64,000 bases of DNA, taken from positions 744,001 through 808,000 of the forward strand of contig CP102060.1 in NCBI GenBank assembly GCA_024579835.1. The letters run 5' to 3'. This DNA is from Clostridiaceae bacterium HFYG-1003. Its GTDB lineage: Bacteria > Bacillota > Clostridia > Clostridiales > Clostridiaceae. The position numbers and the translations under genes are program-made. The number at the start of each line of letters is the position of its first letter. Positions within the stretch are counted from its first letter, which is position 1. Shown piece after piece: positions 27,234 through 36,080 of the stretch. Under the pieces are notes generated by a model. The model saw only the letters and a list, made by a program, of their open reading frames with translations, was not told the origin of the DNA and searched no databases.

Positions 27234-28185
27234 CACGAAGCGGCTGTCCCTGGTCTTCATGGGCACGCCGGATTATGCGGCAAAGAGTCTGGAGGAACTG
27301 GCGAAAGTCTACGAGATTGCGCTGGTTATCACCCAGCCGGACCGGCCCAGGGGCCGGGGCAAGAAATTCCTGCCGACGCCCGTCAGGACGCTGGCCGAAT
27401 CTCTGGGCATCCCGGTTCTGACTCCGGAAAGTATCCGGAAGGATCCCGCGGTGCTGGATCAGCTGAAGGCGCTGTCACCCGATGTCATTGTGGTGGTAGC
27501 CTACGGTCAGCTGCTTCCAAAGACAATTCTCGAACTGCCCCGGCTTGGCTGCATTAACCTGCATGCCAGTCTCCTGCCGGCCTGGCGGGGAGCGGCACCG
27601 ATCCAGCAGGCTATTCTGTCGGGAGATACCCAATCGGGCAATACTACGATGCGGATGGAAGAAGGTCTGGATACCGGAGCCATTCTGCTGACTGATCCGG
27701 TGGCGATTGGGCCGGACATGACCTATGGCGAACTGCATGATGTTCTGATGGAGGGCGGAGGATCTCTTCTGATCCGCACCATCCACGGACTGGCTGACGG
27801 AACGGTAACCCCGGTGCCGCAGCCTGATACTGGGGTCAGCTACGTCCGGAAAATAAAGAAGGAAGATGCCGCCATTGATTTTAGCCGGCCGACGCGGGAG
27901 ATTCTGAATCTGATCCGCGGGATGAATCCCCATCCGCTGGCGTATGCCTATGCGGGGGATGTCATGGTCAAGATCTTAAAAGCCAGCGCCCGGGAGGCCC
28001 ATGGTTCTGAGAAGCCCGGTACCATCCTGGCGCAGGAGAAATCCGGCATCCTCATTCGGACCGGCGACGGCGCCATCAGTGTCCAGGAGCTTCAGCTTCC
28101 TGGCAAGCGGCCCATGGCCGTGGCCGATTTCCTGAACGGAAACCGGCTGGAAGCAAAAGAAATGAAAAGGAGTGTGTCAGAATGA
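27211..28185 (+). CDS. fmt: Methionyl-tRNA formyltransferase
   Basis: Formylates Met-tRNA for initiation, using 10-formyl-tetrahydrofolate. The 324-residue protein has VFMGTPDYAAKSL at the N-terminus, the folate/active-site region INLHASLLPAWRGAAPIQQAILSGD (about 111-135), the DTGAI loop and a C-terminal OB domain. ATG 27211 lies directly behind a GAGGAGG inside def; a TTG four codons later (27223) is an alternative start. It is followed after overlapping signals by the Zn peptidase gene. Confidence 0.95.
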   Translation: MKKGLTNNTKRLSLVFMGTPDYAAKSLEELAKVYEIALVITQPDRPRGRGKKFLPTPVRTLAESLGIPVLTPESIRKDPAVLDQLKALSPDVIVVVAYGQLLPKTILELPRLGCINLHASLLPAWRGAAPIQQAILSGDTQSGNTTMRMEEGLDTGAILLTDPVAIGPDMTYGELHDVLMEGGGSLLIRTIHGLADGTVTPVPQPDTGVSYVRKIKKEDAAIDFSRPTREILNLIRGMNPHPLAYAYAGDVMVKILKASAREAHGSEKPGTILAQEKSGILIRTGDGAISVQELQLPGKRPMAVADFLNGNRLEAKEMKRSVSE

Positions 28186-28889
28186 CCATTATCTCTGCCA
28201 TCGCGGCAATGATTCCTTATATGGATTCCACCATGCTGATCCTGATTCCGGGAATTCTTCTGGCTGCCTGGGCCCAGTCCAAGGTAACCTCGACCTATCA
28301 GCAGTTTTCCCGGGTGGGCAACCAGCGCGGTCTGACCGGCGCTCAGGTCGCCCGATACATCCTGGATAACAGCGGACTGAATAATATTACGATTGAACCG
28401 ATTCGCGGACAGCTGACCGACCACTACGATCCCAAGGGCAAAGTACTGCGCCTGTCCGAAGGCGTCTACGGCAGCCAGTCGGTGGCGGCCCTGGGCATCG
28501 CCTCCCATGAAGTGGGCCATGCCATCCAGGATGCCACCAACTACGGACCGATGCGCCTGCGCGGTGCTATCGTGCCACTGGCAGCCATCGGCGGAAATCT
28601 CTCCATGGTTCTGGTGCTGGCAGGTCTGTTCCTGGGCGGAACCGGACTGGTCCAGATCGGTGCCTTCCTGTTCCTGTTCACCGTGCTGTTCCAGCTGGTG
28701 ACGCTGCCGGTTGAATTCGATGCCTCCAAACGGGCCTTGCGAATTCTGGACACCGGTATCCTTACACCCACTGAGGTAGAGGGAGCCAAGCAGGTACTCA
28801 ACGCAGCCGCTCTGACCTATGTGGCGGCTGCCGTCACGGGAATCCTCAGCTTTCTGAGAATTCTCCTGCTTTCCCGGAGGCGTGACTGA
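28182..28889 (+). CDS. YugP-type neutral zinc metallopeptidase
   Basis: A 235-residue membrane protein of the YugP/Zn_peptidase_2 family. It has an N-terminal helix (DSTMLILIPGILLAAWAQSK), the zinc-binding motif HEVGHAIQ (about 108-115), then two helices around GNLSMVLVLAGLFLGGTGLVQIG and a last helix near the C-terminus (ALTYVAAAVTGILSFLRILLL). The substrate is unknown. AAAAGGAG precedes the ATG. Its place between fmt and rsmB is common in Clostridia, which suggests transcription with translation and rRNA-modification genes rather than a shared function. Confidence 0.9.
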   Translation: MTIISAIAAMIPYMDSTMLILIPGILLAAWAQSKVTSTYQQFSRVGNQRGLTGAQVARYILDNSGLNNITIEPIRGQLTDHYDPKGKVLRLSEGVYGSQSVAALGIASHEVGHAIQDATNYGPMRLRGAIVPLAAIGGNLSMVLVLAGLFLGGTGLVQIGAFLFLFTVLFQLVTLPVEFDASKRALRILDTGILTPTEVEGAKQVLNAAALTYVAAAVTGILSFLRILLLSRRRD

Positions 28890-30226
28890 TGGATCAGGCA
28901 AGAAAACTTGCCGGTGACCTGCTGACGAAAATAACCAAGGAAGGGGCTTATTCAGGCGCTGAGCTTGATCAGGCCCTTTTTAACGCCAAGCTGACGCAGC
29001 AGGACAAGGCATTTATTACCGAACTGGTCTACGGGACGCTGGCCAGACTCTACAGCATCGATCGGATTCTGGAAACTTATTCCAAGGTCCGGCTGAGCAA
29101 AATGGAAGATCAGGTGCTCAGTCAGCTGCGCCTGGCGGTTTATCAGATGAAGTTCCTGGACCGGGTGCCGCCCTTTGCTGCGGTATCCGAGGCCGTTACC
29201 ATCGTTCGCAAGAAAAGTCCGAAGGCCGCCGGCTTTGTCAACGGTATGCTCCGCAGCATTCTGAGGGAGGAAAAAGCCGTGGCTTTTGCCGGTGAAACCG
29301 ACCGCCTGGCTTTTGAGTATTCCCTGAAGCCCGAGCTGGTCCGCCATTTTCAAAAGACCTTTGGCGATCGGGCACCGTCCATCCTGGCTGATTTAATTCA
29401 GGCCGAAGGACTGTGCATCCGGGTCAATCAGAAAAAGATCGCTTCGCCGAATTATACAGCCCGACTGCAGGAAGTCGGGCTGGAAGCCAGACCGGGCTGG
29501 TTCTCGGATCAGTTCCTCTACCTGACGCGGCAGGGCGCACTGCGTGATCTGCCGGGATACCGCGCTGGCTGGTTCTCGGTTCAAAATGAGGCGGCCGCGC
29601 TGCCGCCCATGCTGCTGCATCAGCTGGTGCCGGACGGCACCATCCTGGACCTGTGCGCCGCCCCGGGGGGCAAGAGCGCCTACCTGGCCGAGACTCCCGG
29701 CGATTACCGGATCACGGCCTTTGATTTGTCCCGGCGCAAGCTCGACCGCATGGAAGAAAATTATAAAAGACTGGGACTGACCGTTACAACCCGAATCGGG
29801 GATGCGACGGAGTTTCAGCCGGACCTGGCCGAATCGGCGGACGGCATCCTGCTGGATGTTCCCTGTTCCGGGCTGGGACTGCTGGGCCGAAAACCCGACA
29901 TCCGGCATAACATGGATCAGAAGGGCATGCAGGAACTGGCAAAGATCCAGGCTCGGATTCTGCGTAACGGCTCCCGCTATCTGAAACGCGGCGGCTGCCT
30001 GATCTATTCCACCTGCACCCTGAACCCCGCGGAGAATCAGGACAACGTCAGGGCGTTTCTGGCGGATCATCCGGAGTTTGCGCTGCAGGCTCAGCCCCTG
30101 GAACGGCTGGCGGAACAGGCCGGTGCCCGGGGACTGGACAATCTGCTGCTTCATGACGGCATGCTGACCGTTCTGCCCGGAGCGGGTCTGGATGGTTTTT
30201 TTGTGGCAGTCCTCAAGAAGAATTAG
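28889..30226 (+). CDS. rsmB: 16S rRNA (cytosine967-C5)-methyltransferase RsmB
   Basis: Methylates C967 of 16S rRNA. The 445-residue protein has an N-terminal NusB-like RNA-binding domain (about 1-140, with ARKLAGDLLTKI and FITELVYGTLARLYSIDRIL) and a C-terminal SAM domain with LDLCAAPGGKSAYLAE (about 253-268), DVPCSGLGLLGRKPD and STCTLNPAENQ. Cys376 of STCT and Cys326 of DVPCSG are the nucleophile and release cysteines of the m5C family. The start overlaps the Zn peptidase stop by 1 nt. Confidence 0.96.
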   Translation: MDQARKLAGDLLTKITKEGAYSGAELDQALFNAKLTQQDKAFITELVYGTLARLYSIDRILETYSKVRLSKMEDQVLSQLRLAVYQMKFLDRVPPFAAVSEAVTIVRKKSPKAAGFVNGMLRSILREEKAVAFAGETDRLAFEYSLKPELVRHFQKTFGDRAPSILADLIQAEGLCIRVNQKKIASPNYTARLQEVGLEARPGWFSDQFLYLTRQGALRDLPGYRAGWFSVQNEAAALPPMLLHQLVPDGTILDLCAAPGGKSAYLAETPGDYRITAFDLSRRKLDRMEENYKRLGLTVTTRIGDATEFQPDLAESADGILLDVPCSGLGLLGRKPDIRHNMDQKGMQELAKIQARILRNGSRYLKRGGCLIYSTCTLNPAENQDNVRAFLADHPEFALQAQPLERLAEQAGARGLDNLLLHDGMLTVLPGAGLDGFFVAVLKKN

Positions 30227-30302
30227 CTTCCCGGCAATCATGCAGCTCGCTCCTGCCGGCACCTGGCAGGGCGATGGGCTGCCTGGCCTGGAAGTGTTAA
30301 TA

Positions 30303-30353
30303 TCTCCCCGGATCGGCGCGGCACTGCCCGGCGAGTTCGGGGAGACCATTTTT
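30303..30353 (+). terminator. Probable intrinsic terminator after rsmB
   Basis: TCTCCCCG (30303-30310) pairs with CGGGGAGA (30338-30345), with a partly paired GC-rich interior, followed 3 nt later by T5. The loop is long, so efficiency is uncertain. Confidence 0.5.
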
Positions 30354-30530
30354 ACTAGCATTCATTGAAATACGGCTGCGGCACTTCTTTCGGGATGGGA
30401 GGGGTGCCGACTGTTGATTCAACCGGCCAGCGGGCGGGTAATGATCCTGTCCCATCGGATTTTTTGATTTTCCCGGAAACGGGAAAGCTGGGGAGACACT
30501 TCATTTTGTCATTAAATCCCAAGGGATGTA

Positions 30531-30539
30531 TGTTATAAT
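30531..30539 (+). promoter_or_regulatory. Extended -10 promoter of rlmN-prpC-prkC
   Basis: TGTTATAAT (TGn + TATAAT at 30534-30539) lies 36 nt before the chosen rlmN start. No -35 lies at the normal distance (TTGTCA at 30506 is 22 bp away). Confidence 0.6.
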
Positions 30540-30574
30540 AATTGAGAAATTTATACAGTTTGGGCGGAGAATCA

Positions 30575-31627
30575 TTGATTAATATATTGGACCTCACACC
30601 AGAGGAATTGAAACAAAAACTGAAAGAATCAGGTGAAAAACCGTTTCGGGCCGATCAGATCCTGAACTGGATTTATCAGGGCGTCTTTTCCTTTGACGAC
30701 ATGAAGAATCTGGGGGAGGGAACAAGAGCGCTGCTCAAGCGGGAGTTTTCCGTGGATGTCCCCGAGATCATCAAGCTTCTGAAATCGGTGGACGGAACCC
30801 GCAAGGGGCTTCTGAAGCTGAAGGATTCGCATATCATCGAAGCTGTGCTGATGAAATATGAGCATGGCTATTCCGTCTGCATTTCAACCCAGGTCGGATG
30901 CCGGATGGGCTGCAGTTTCTGCGCTTCTACCAAGGAAGGGCTGATCCGCAACCTGACCGCCGGTGAAATGATTGGACAGATTCTGGCTCTGCAGCAGGTT
31001 GCGGGGGAGCGAATCTCCAATCTCGTGCTCATGGGGTCCGGCGAGCCGCTGGACAACTTTGACGAGGTGGCCCGGTTCCTGGGCATGGTGTCCTCGCCCT
31101 GGGGGCTGGCCATCGGCCAGCGCCACATCACGCTGTCCACCTGCGGCATCGCCCCGCGGATCCGGGACTTTGCCGATCTGGACAATCAGGTCACGCTGGC
31201 AATCTCCCTGCACCAGCCCACTCAGGCCGAGCGCCAGAAGCTGATGCCGGTGGCCTGGCAGCATGATCTGACTTCGCTGTTCGAGGCGCTGCGCTATTAC
31301 CAGACCAAAACCAACCGGCGCATCTCCTTCGAGTATGCCCTGGTGGACGGGGTCAATGATACCCCCGAGGCAGCTCAGGCTCTGCGTGTCCTGCTGCGCG
31401 GCCTCAAGTGCCACGTCAATCTGATTCCGCTCAATGAAATTAAAGACGGGCTCTATAAAAAGCCTGATCTCAAAAAAATCGAAGCATTCCGGGCCAGGCT
31501 CGAGAGCTTCAACATTCCCACCACCATCCGCAGGGAGATGGGTTCTGATATTGATGCCGCCTGCGGTCAGCTCAAGCGAAGTTTTCTGGATCAGGGAGGT
31601 GATGACGTTGGCGGAGAAGATGTCTGA
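30575..31627 (+). CDS. rlmN: 23S rRNA (adenine2503-C2)/tRNA (adenine37-C2) methyltransferase RlmN
   Basis: A radical SAM methyltransferase that makes 2-methyladenosine at A2503 of 23S rRNA and A37 of some tRNAs. The 350-residue protein has the N-terminal accessory domain (LDLTPEELKQKLKESGEKPFRADQI), the 4Fe-4S motif CRMGCSFC (Cys109, Cys113, Cys116), GSGEPLDN (normally G(M/S)GEP) and the C-terminal Cys region (GSDIDAACGQL) with the Cys that accepts the methyl during catalysis. The TTG at 30575 is preferred because GGAG lies 5 nt upstream; an earlier TTG at 30542 has none and lies next to the -10. It overlaps prpC by about 20 nt. Confidence 0.95.
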   Translation: MINILDLTPEELKQKLKESGEKPFRADQILNWIYQGVFSFDDMKNLGEGTRALLKREFSVDVPEIIKLLKSVDGTRKGLLKLKDSHIIEAVLMKYEHGYSVCISTQVGCRMGCSFCASTKEGLIRNLTAGEMIGQILALQQVAGERISNLVLMGSGEPLDNFDEVARFLGMVSSPWGLAIGQRHITLSTCGIAPRIRDFADLDNQVTLAISLHQPTQAERQKLMPVAWQHDLTSLFEALRYYQTKTNRRISFEYALVDGVNDTPEAAQALRVLLRGLKCHVNLIPLNEIKDGLYKKPDLKKIEAFRARLESFNIPTTIRREMGSDIDAACGQLKRSFLDQGGDDVGGEDV

Positions 31628-32330
31628 TATTGGCAATTACCGGGAGACCAATGAGGATTTCGTGGATTATGACATCACGAAAGACTACGGGTTCTACATC
31701 GTCTGCGACGGAATCGGCGGCCACCGGGCCGGCGAAATCGCCTCACGGGAAGCGGTGGAACTGATCCGAAACTATATCCGGGAATACTACAACCGCAGCA
31801 TCGCCCCGCAGATCCTGGAGTCGGCGATTCAGAAAGCCAACCGGGAAGTGTACCGCATGTCCTCTGAAAAAGCGGAGTACAGCGGGATGGGCACCACCAT
31901 TACCTGTGCCCTGGATGTGGGCAGCGAGGTCTTTCTCGCTCATGCGGGCGATTCCTCGGCCTACCTGATCAAGGATGACCGAATTGCCAAGCTGACGCGG
32001 GATCATTCCCTGGTCCAGGAAATGGTGGACATCGGGACGCTGACGGAGGAAGAAATGGTCCGTCACCCCCAGAAAAACATCATCACCCGGTCACTGGGAA
32101 CCAAAGATGAACTGAAACTGGATATACTGGAAGTGGACAAAAGCCATTTTGACTATATGCTGCTTTGTACGGACGGCCTGACAGATTATGTAACGAAAGA
32201 AGAAATGCTCCAGGCTCATCTGAATGAGCCGGACAATAAGAAATTTGTGGAAATGATGGTGAACCTGGCCAAAGAGAGGGGAAGCCAGGACAATATTTCC
32301 CTGCTGATATTCGGAGGAGACCGCAGATGA
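31608..32330 (+). CDS. prpC: PP2C-type serine/threonine phosphatase PrpC (Stp)
   Basis: Dephosphorylates proteins phosphorylated by the adjacent PASTA kinase. About 240 residues with the PP2C metal-binding motifs DIGNYRETNEDF, FYIVCDGIGGHRAGEIAS, AHAGDSSAYLI, TRDHSLV and LLCTDGLTDYV, and the C-terminal GSQDNISLLIF. The TTG at 31608 lies 7 nt behind GGAGGT and is taken as the start; ATG at 31602 is too close to that site and ATG at 31620 is also possible. It overlaps rlmN upstream and prkC downstream (4 nt). Confidence 0.93.
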   Translation: MAEKMSDIGNYRETNEDFVDYDITKDYGFYIVCDGIGGHRAGEIASREAVELIRNYIREYYNRSIAPQILESAIQKANREVYRMSSEKAEYSGMGTTITCALDVGSEVFLAHAGDSSAYLIKDDRIAKLTRDHSLVQEMVDIGTLTEEEMVRHPQKNIITRSLGTKDELKLDILEVDKSHFDYMLLCTDGLTDYVTKEEMLQAHLNEPDNKKFVEMMVNLAKERGSQDNISLLIFGGDRR

Positions 32331-34462
32331 TTGGAAGAGTACTGGGAAAAAGATACCAAATCGTAGAAAAAGTCGCCATGGGCGGAATGAGCAATGTCTA
32401 TAAGGCATTGGACATGAATCTGAAACGGTATGACGCCGTCAAGATTCTGAAAGAAGAGTTTGCCCAGAACAAGGAGTTTCTGGAACAGTTCCGGCAGGAA
32501 GCCAATTCGGTCGCCGGACTCAATCACCCCAACATCGTAAATATTTACAATGTGGGATCCGAAAACGGCCTGCAGTATATTGTCATGGAATACATCAAGG
32601 GCAAGACCCTGAAAAAGATCATCAAGGAAAAGGGCCGCCTGTTTCAGGACCAGGTCATCAATTATTCCGAGCAGATCGCCAAGGGACTGCAGCATGCCCA
32701 TATCAACGGAATTATTCATCGGGACATTAAGCCCCACAACATTCTGATTACGGACGATGATCGGGTGAAGATCTTTGATTTTGGCATTGCCAAGCACTCG
32801 GAATCATCCACCATCACCAATTCGGGCCGCATCATCGGCTCGGTTCACTACTTTTCACCGGAACAGGCCAGGGGCCTGACGACGGACCTGCGCTCGGACA
32901 TCTATTCCCTGGGAATTGTAATGTATGAGATGATTACAGGCCGGCTGCCCTTTGACTCAGAAAGCCCGGTGACCATTGCCCTCAAGCATATGCAGGAACC
33001 GGTGATTCCGCCTAAAACGATTAATCCCGGCATCTCCGACAAGCTCAATGCGGTCATCATGAAGGCGGTGGAGAAAGACCCCATCGACCGGTATCAGAGC
33101 ATGGATGACATGCTGACGGACATTCAGCGCATCAAGGGATCCAGTCCGCTGGTCTACGCCCATGCCAGTGCCGTTGAGGACGAGGAAGCCAAGCCCAAGG
33201 TGCGCATGGATTCCACTCAGGTCATGGCACCGGTTCGAACCTCCAGCCCGGTCACCGTGCAGAAGAAATTCTCAGCCATTCCTCCCATGGAGGAAGAGGA
33301 TGAGTTTGAGTATGACGAACTGGTGGAAGAAGAGGAAAAGGAAAAGCGGCGCAACAAAGGTCTCCTGGCACTGCTGGTGTTCCTGGTGCTGCTGCTGACC
33401 GGCGTCAGTGTCTTTGGCATCAAGTACTTCAAAGACCTCAATGAGAAGCGTCAGGTGGAAGCCGCGCCCAAGTCCATCTCCATGATCAACATTGTGGGCA
33501 TGAACGAAGCCAAGGCCCGCCTGGAGCTCTCCAAGTTCCAGATCAAGCTGGAACCAGAATATGTGGTATCCGAGACCCCGGGCGGCATCGTTCTGGAATC
33601 CGATCCCGCCGCCGGCCAGACCATCCAGTCCGGCGGAACTGTGAAAGCCAAGATCAGCAAAACCCGTGAAATGGTGAAGGTGCCTGATTTCTCCAACATG
33701 AAACTGGAAGATGCCCAGGGAGCCATTGCTGCTTCGGATCTGGTTGTCGGCAAGGTCACCGAAAGCTTCCATGACTATATCCTGGCGGGTGTCATTGTCA
33801 GCGCGGATCCGATTTCCGGCCGTGAGGTAGAAAAAGGCACGACCGTCAACCTGACGGTGTCCAAGGGCAAGGATCCGGTCAAAGTGGATCTGATTGTGCC
33901 GGACCTCATGGGTCTGAGCCTGGATGGAGCCAACAACGCGCTGATTGCTGCCAGCCTGAAGCTGGGTACAGCCAGCCCGGTGACGGTGAACGACAAGGCC
34001 TTTGAGGGCAAGGTAGTCCGGCAGAGCCTGGTCCGCGGCACGCTGGTTGCCAAGGATACCGTGGTGAATGTCGAGATCGGCCGGTATGTCCCGGCGACCA
34101 AGCCGGCCACCAAGCCGTCGACGACGACTCCTTCGACCGAGCCCTCCACCGAGCCGGCTACGAAGCCAAGTACCAAGCCGTCGACCAAGCCGCCGTCAAC
34201 GACAACTCCGCCGACCTCCAACACGAAAGTAACCTCCAAGGACATCCTGAACAAGGATTACTATGAGGCTGAAGAGATTGCATTGAAGGCAGGGTACACC
34301 ATCAGCATCCTGAATCTGCATAATCCGGATGGATCCGTCGTATCCACCGCCAAGAAAAATAAGCTGCTCAATCAGGGGAAAATCGATGGCATCATCAAAG
34401 AAGTCGATATTTCCGGAAAACGCATTCTGGTCAATGTACTGAGCAACGTTCAGATCGATTAA
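32327..34462 (+). CDS. prkC: PASTA-domain serine/threonine kinase PrkC (Stk1/PknB family)
   Basis: A membrane kinase that senses peptidoglycan or lipid II fragments and controls growth, cell wall and dormancy. The 711-residue protein has an N-terminal kinase domain (about 8-270) with VAMGGMSNVYKA, the catalytic loop IIHRDIKPHN (about 128-137) and DFGIAKH; an acidic juxtamembrane segment (EEEDEFEYDELVEEEEKEK); one helix at about 343-366; three PASTA domains at about 383-448, 449-516 and 517-588; a Thr/Pro/Lys-rich linker at about 589-636 (TKPATKPSTTTPSTEPST); and a 75-residue terminal domain that does not look like PASTA. Paired with prpC, as in most Bacillota. Confidence 0.95.
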   Translation: MIGRVLGKRYQIVEKVAMGGMSNVYKALDMNLKRYDAVKILKEEFAQNKEFLEQFRQEANSVAGLNHPNIVNIYNVGSENGLQYIVMEYIKGKTLKKIIKEKGRLFQDQVINYSEQIAKGLQHAHINGIIHRDIKPHNILITDDDRVKIFDFGIAKHSESSTITNSGRIIGSVHYFSPEQARGLTTDLRSDIYSLGIVMYEMITGRLPFDSESPVTIALKHMQEPVIPPKTINPGISDKLNAVIMKAVEKDPIDRYQSMDDMLTDIQRIKGSSPLVYAHASAVEDEEAKPKVRMDSTQVMAPVRTSSPVTVQKKFSAIPPMEEEDEFEYDELVEEEEKEKRRNKGLLALLVFLVLLLTGVSVFGIKYFKDLNEKRQVEAAPKSISMINIVGMNEAKARLELSKFQIKLEPEYVVSETPGGIVLESDPAAGQTIQSGGTVKAKISKTREMVKVPDFSNMKLEDAQGAIAASDLVVGKVTESFHDYILAGVIVSADPISGREVEKGTTVNLTVSKGKDPVKVDLIVPDLMGLSLDGANNALIAASLKLGTASPVTVNDKAFEGKVVRQSLVRGTLVAKDTVVNVEIGRYVPATKPATKPSTTTPSTEPSTEPATKPSTKPSTKPPSTTTPPTSNTKVTSKDILNKDYYEAEEIALKAGYTISILNLHNPDGSVVSTAKKNKLLNQGKIDGIIKEVDISGKRILVNVLSNVQID

Positions 34463-34496
34463 ATGGAAAAAGCCCGTAGCAACGGGCTTTTTCCAT
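34463..34496 (+). terminator. Intrinsic terminator after prkC
   Basis: A perfect 15-bp stem (ATGGAAAAAGCCCGT at 34463-34477 with 34482-34496), loop AGCA, with T5 inside the descending arm. The stem begins 1 nt after the stop codon. Confidence 0.88.
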
Positions 34497-34537
34497 GAAG
34501 GATCAATCGCTCGAAGGATCAATCACTCGAAGGATCC
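34497..34537. repeat. 16-nt tandem repeat, two and a half copies
   Basis: GAAGGATCAATCGCTC (34497-34512), GAAGGATCAATCACTC (34513-34528) and GAAGGATCC (34529-34537). It directly follows the prkC terminator and precedes the rsgA ribosome binding site. Confidence 0.85.
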
Positions 34538-34563
34538 AGAAAAGCATCGCATGGGAGGTAGCC

Positions 34564-35436
34564 ATGGAAGGAATCATCATGAAAGGCGTCGGCGGGCTGT
34601 ACTATGTCAGGGATCTGACAGACGGCACGGTGACACCCTGTCGGGCCCGGGGGAAATTCCGGCGCCAGACAGCCCCTTTGCCCGGGGATCTCGTTTCTTA
34701 TGAACGGGCCGTCCCCGAGGGCATCATCAACGAACTGAAGTCGCGTCGCAATGATCTCATCCGCCCGGCCATCGCCAACATTACGCAGGCTTTCCTGGTT
34801 TTTGCGCTGGCTGAACCGGACATCAACTGGGATCTGCTCAATCATTTTCTTCTGGTCATGGAACAGAAAGCCATCCGGCCGCTGATTCTGCTGAACAAAA
34901 AGGATCTGGTGCCGGAGGAAACCAGACAGGCTATCATCCAGCGGTTTCTGGGCACTGGCTATGAGTTGCTGTTTATCTCAGCGCTCGATCCGCTGGTCAG
35001 AGAGCTGCTGACGGGCCGGCTGAAGGATGAAGTGACAGTCTTGTGCGGCCCCTCCGGAGCCGGCAAGTCCACTCTGCTGAATCAGCTGCTGGGGGAAGAA
35101 AAAATGGAGACTGGCGTGGTCTCGGAAAAAATCGGCCGAGGCAAACATACCACCCGCCATACGGAACTGGTCGAAGTGGGGGAAGGACTCCTGGCGGATA
35201 CCCCCGGCTTTTCCAACATCGAACCCCAGGGGATCCCGTACCGGGAGCTGAAGGACCTGTTTCCGGAATTTCAGCCTTTTGAAGGCGAGTGCCGCTTCAA
35301 CGGCTGTCTGCATGACCGGGAGCCAGGCTGTGCCGTAAAGGCACAGATCGGCACCGCCGTCTCACCCGAACGCTACGACTATTACCAACGCATGTTTTTA
35401 AAACTCAAGGAGGAAGACAAATACAAATGGGATTGA
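34564..35436 (+). CDS. rsgA: Ribosome small subunit-dependent GTPase RsgA
   Basis: A circularly permuted GTPase that checks late 30S subunit maturation. The 290-residue protein has an N-terminal OB fold (GLYYVRDL, GKFRRQTAPLPGDLVSY), then G4 as LLNKKDLV (about 108-115) before the P-loop GPSGAGKSTLLNQLLG (about 163-178), the switch region GKHTTRH and DTPGFSN, and a C-terminal zinc-binding region with Cys-x(n)-Cys-x-His-x(n)-Cys (CRFNGCLHDREPGC). The ATG at 34564 is chosen for GGGAGG 5-6 nt upstream; a longer frame from 34495 starts inside the terminator and repeat. It overlaps rpe by 10 nt. Confidence 0.95.
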   Translation: MEGIIMKGVGGLYYVRDLTDGTVTPCRARGKFRRQTAPLPGDLVSYERAVPEGIINELKSRRNDLIRPAIANITQAFLVFALAEPDINWDLLNHFLLVMEQKAIRPLILLNKKDLVPEETRQAIIQRFLGTGYELLFISALDPLVRELLTGRLKDEVTVLCGPSGAGKSTLLNQLLGEEKMETGVVSEKIGRGKHTTRHTELVEVGEGLLADTPGFSNIEPQGIPYRELKDLFPEFQPFEGECRFNGCLHDREPGCAVKAQIGTAVSPERYDYYQRMFLKLKEEDKYKWD

Positions 35437-36080
35437 TCGCACCATCGATACTTTCAGCGGATTTTGCCGCTCTGGGACAGGACATCACCGCAATTACACA
35501 GGCGGGAGCCGACTGGGTCCATGTGGACGTCATGGACGGCAGCTTTGTTCCTAATATCAGCATCGGACCCATGGTGGTCAAGGCCATCCGGCCGTACAGC
35601 ACGCTGCCCTTTGATGTTCATCTCATGATCGTTCATCCGGAGCAGTATTTCGCTGAGTTTGCCAAAGCCGGGGCGGACATGATCTCCTTCCACTGGGAGG
35701 CGGTATCGCATATCGACCGGGCCGTAGCCATGCTCAAGGAACTGGGCGTCAAGGCAGGTATTACGCTGAATCCGGCCACTCCGGTCAGTGTTCTGAAGGA
35801 CATCCTGCCCTGTCTGGACTACGTGCTCCTCATGAGTGTGAATCCGGGCTTCGGCGGACAGAAATTCATCCCATACACGGTCAACAAGATCAAGGAACTC
35901 CGCGAAATGGCGCTGGACTCAAACCCGGATCTGGTGATCCAGATCGACGGCGGCGTTGATGCCGCCAACATCCGGATGCTGGCCCAGGCCGGCGCGGACT
36001 GCTTTGTCGCGGGTTCTGCCGTATTCCGCAACCGCGCCATCCAGGAAAACATGGACCTGCTGCGGGAACAGCTCGCATGA
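35427..36080 (+). CDS. rpe: Ribulose-phosphate 3-epimerase
   Basis: Interconverts ribulose 5-phosphate and xylulose 5-phosphate in the pentose phosphate pathway. The 217-residue TIM barrel shows APSILSADFAALG (4-16), HVDVMDGSFVPNISIGP with metal-binding His and Asp (about 33-49), DVHLMI, and MSVNPGFGGQKFIP (about 137-150), then IDGGVDAANI. AAGGAGGAAGACAAATACAA lies upstream inside rsgA. The order rsgA-rpe-thiN is conserved in Bacillota. Confidence 0.97.
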   Translation: MGLIAPSILSADFAALGQDITAITQAGADWVHVDVMDGSFVPNISIGPMVVKAIRPYSTLPFDVHLMIVHPEQYFAEFAKAGADMISFHWEAVSHIDRAVAMLKELGVKAGITLNPATPVSVLKDILPCLDYVLLMSVNPGFGGQKFIPYTVNKIKELREMALDSNPDLVIQIDGGVDAANIRMLAQAGADCFVAGSAVFRNRAIQENMDLLREQLA

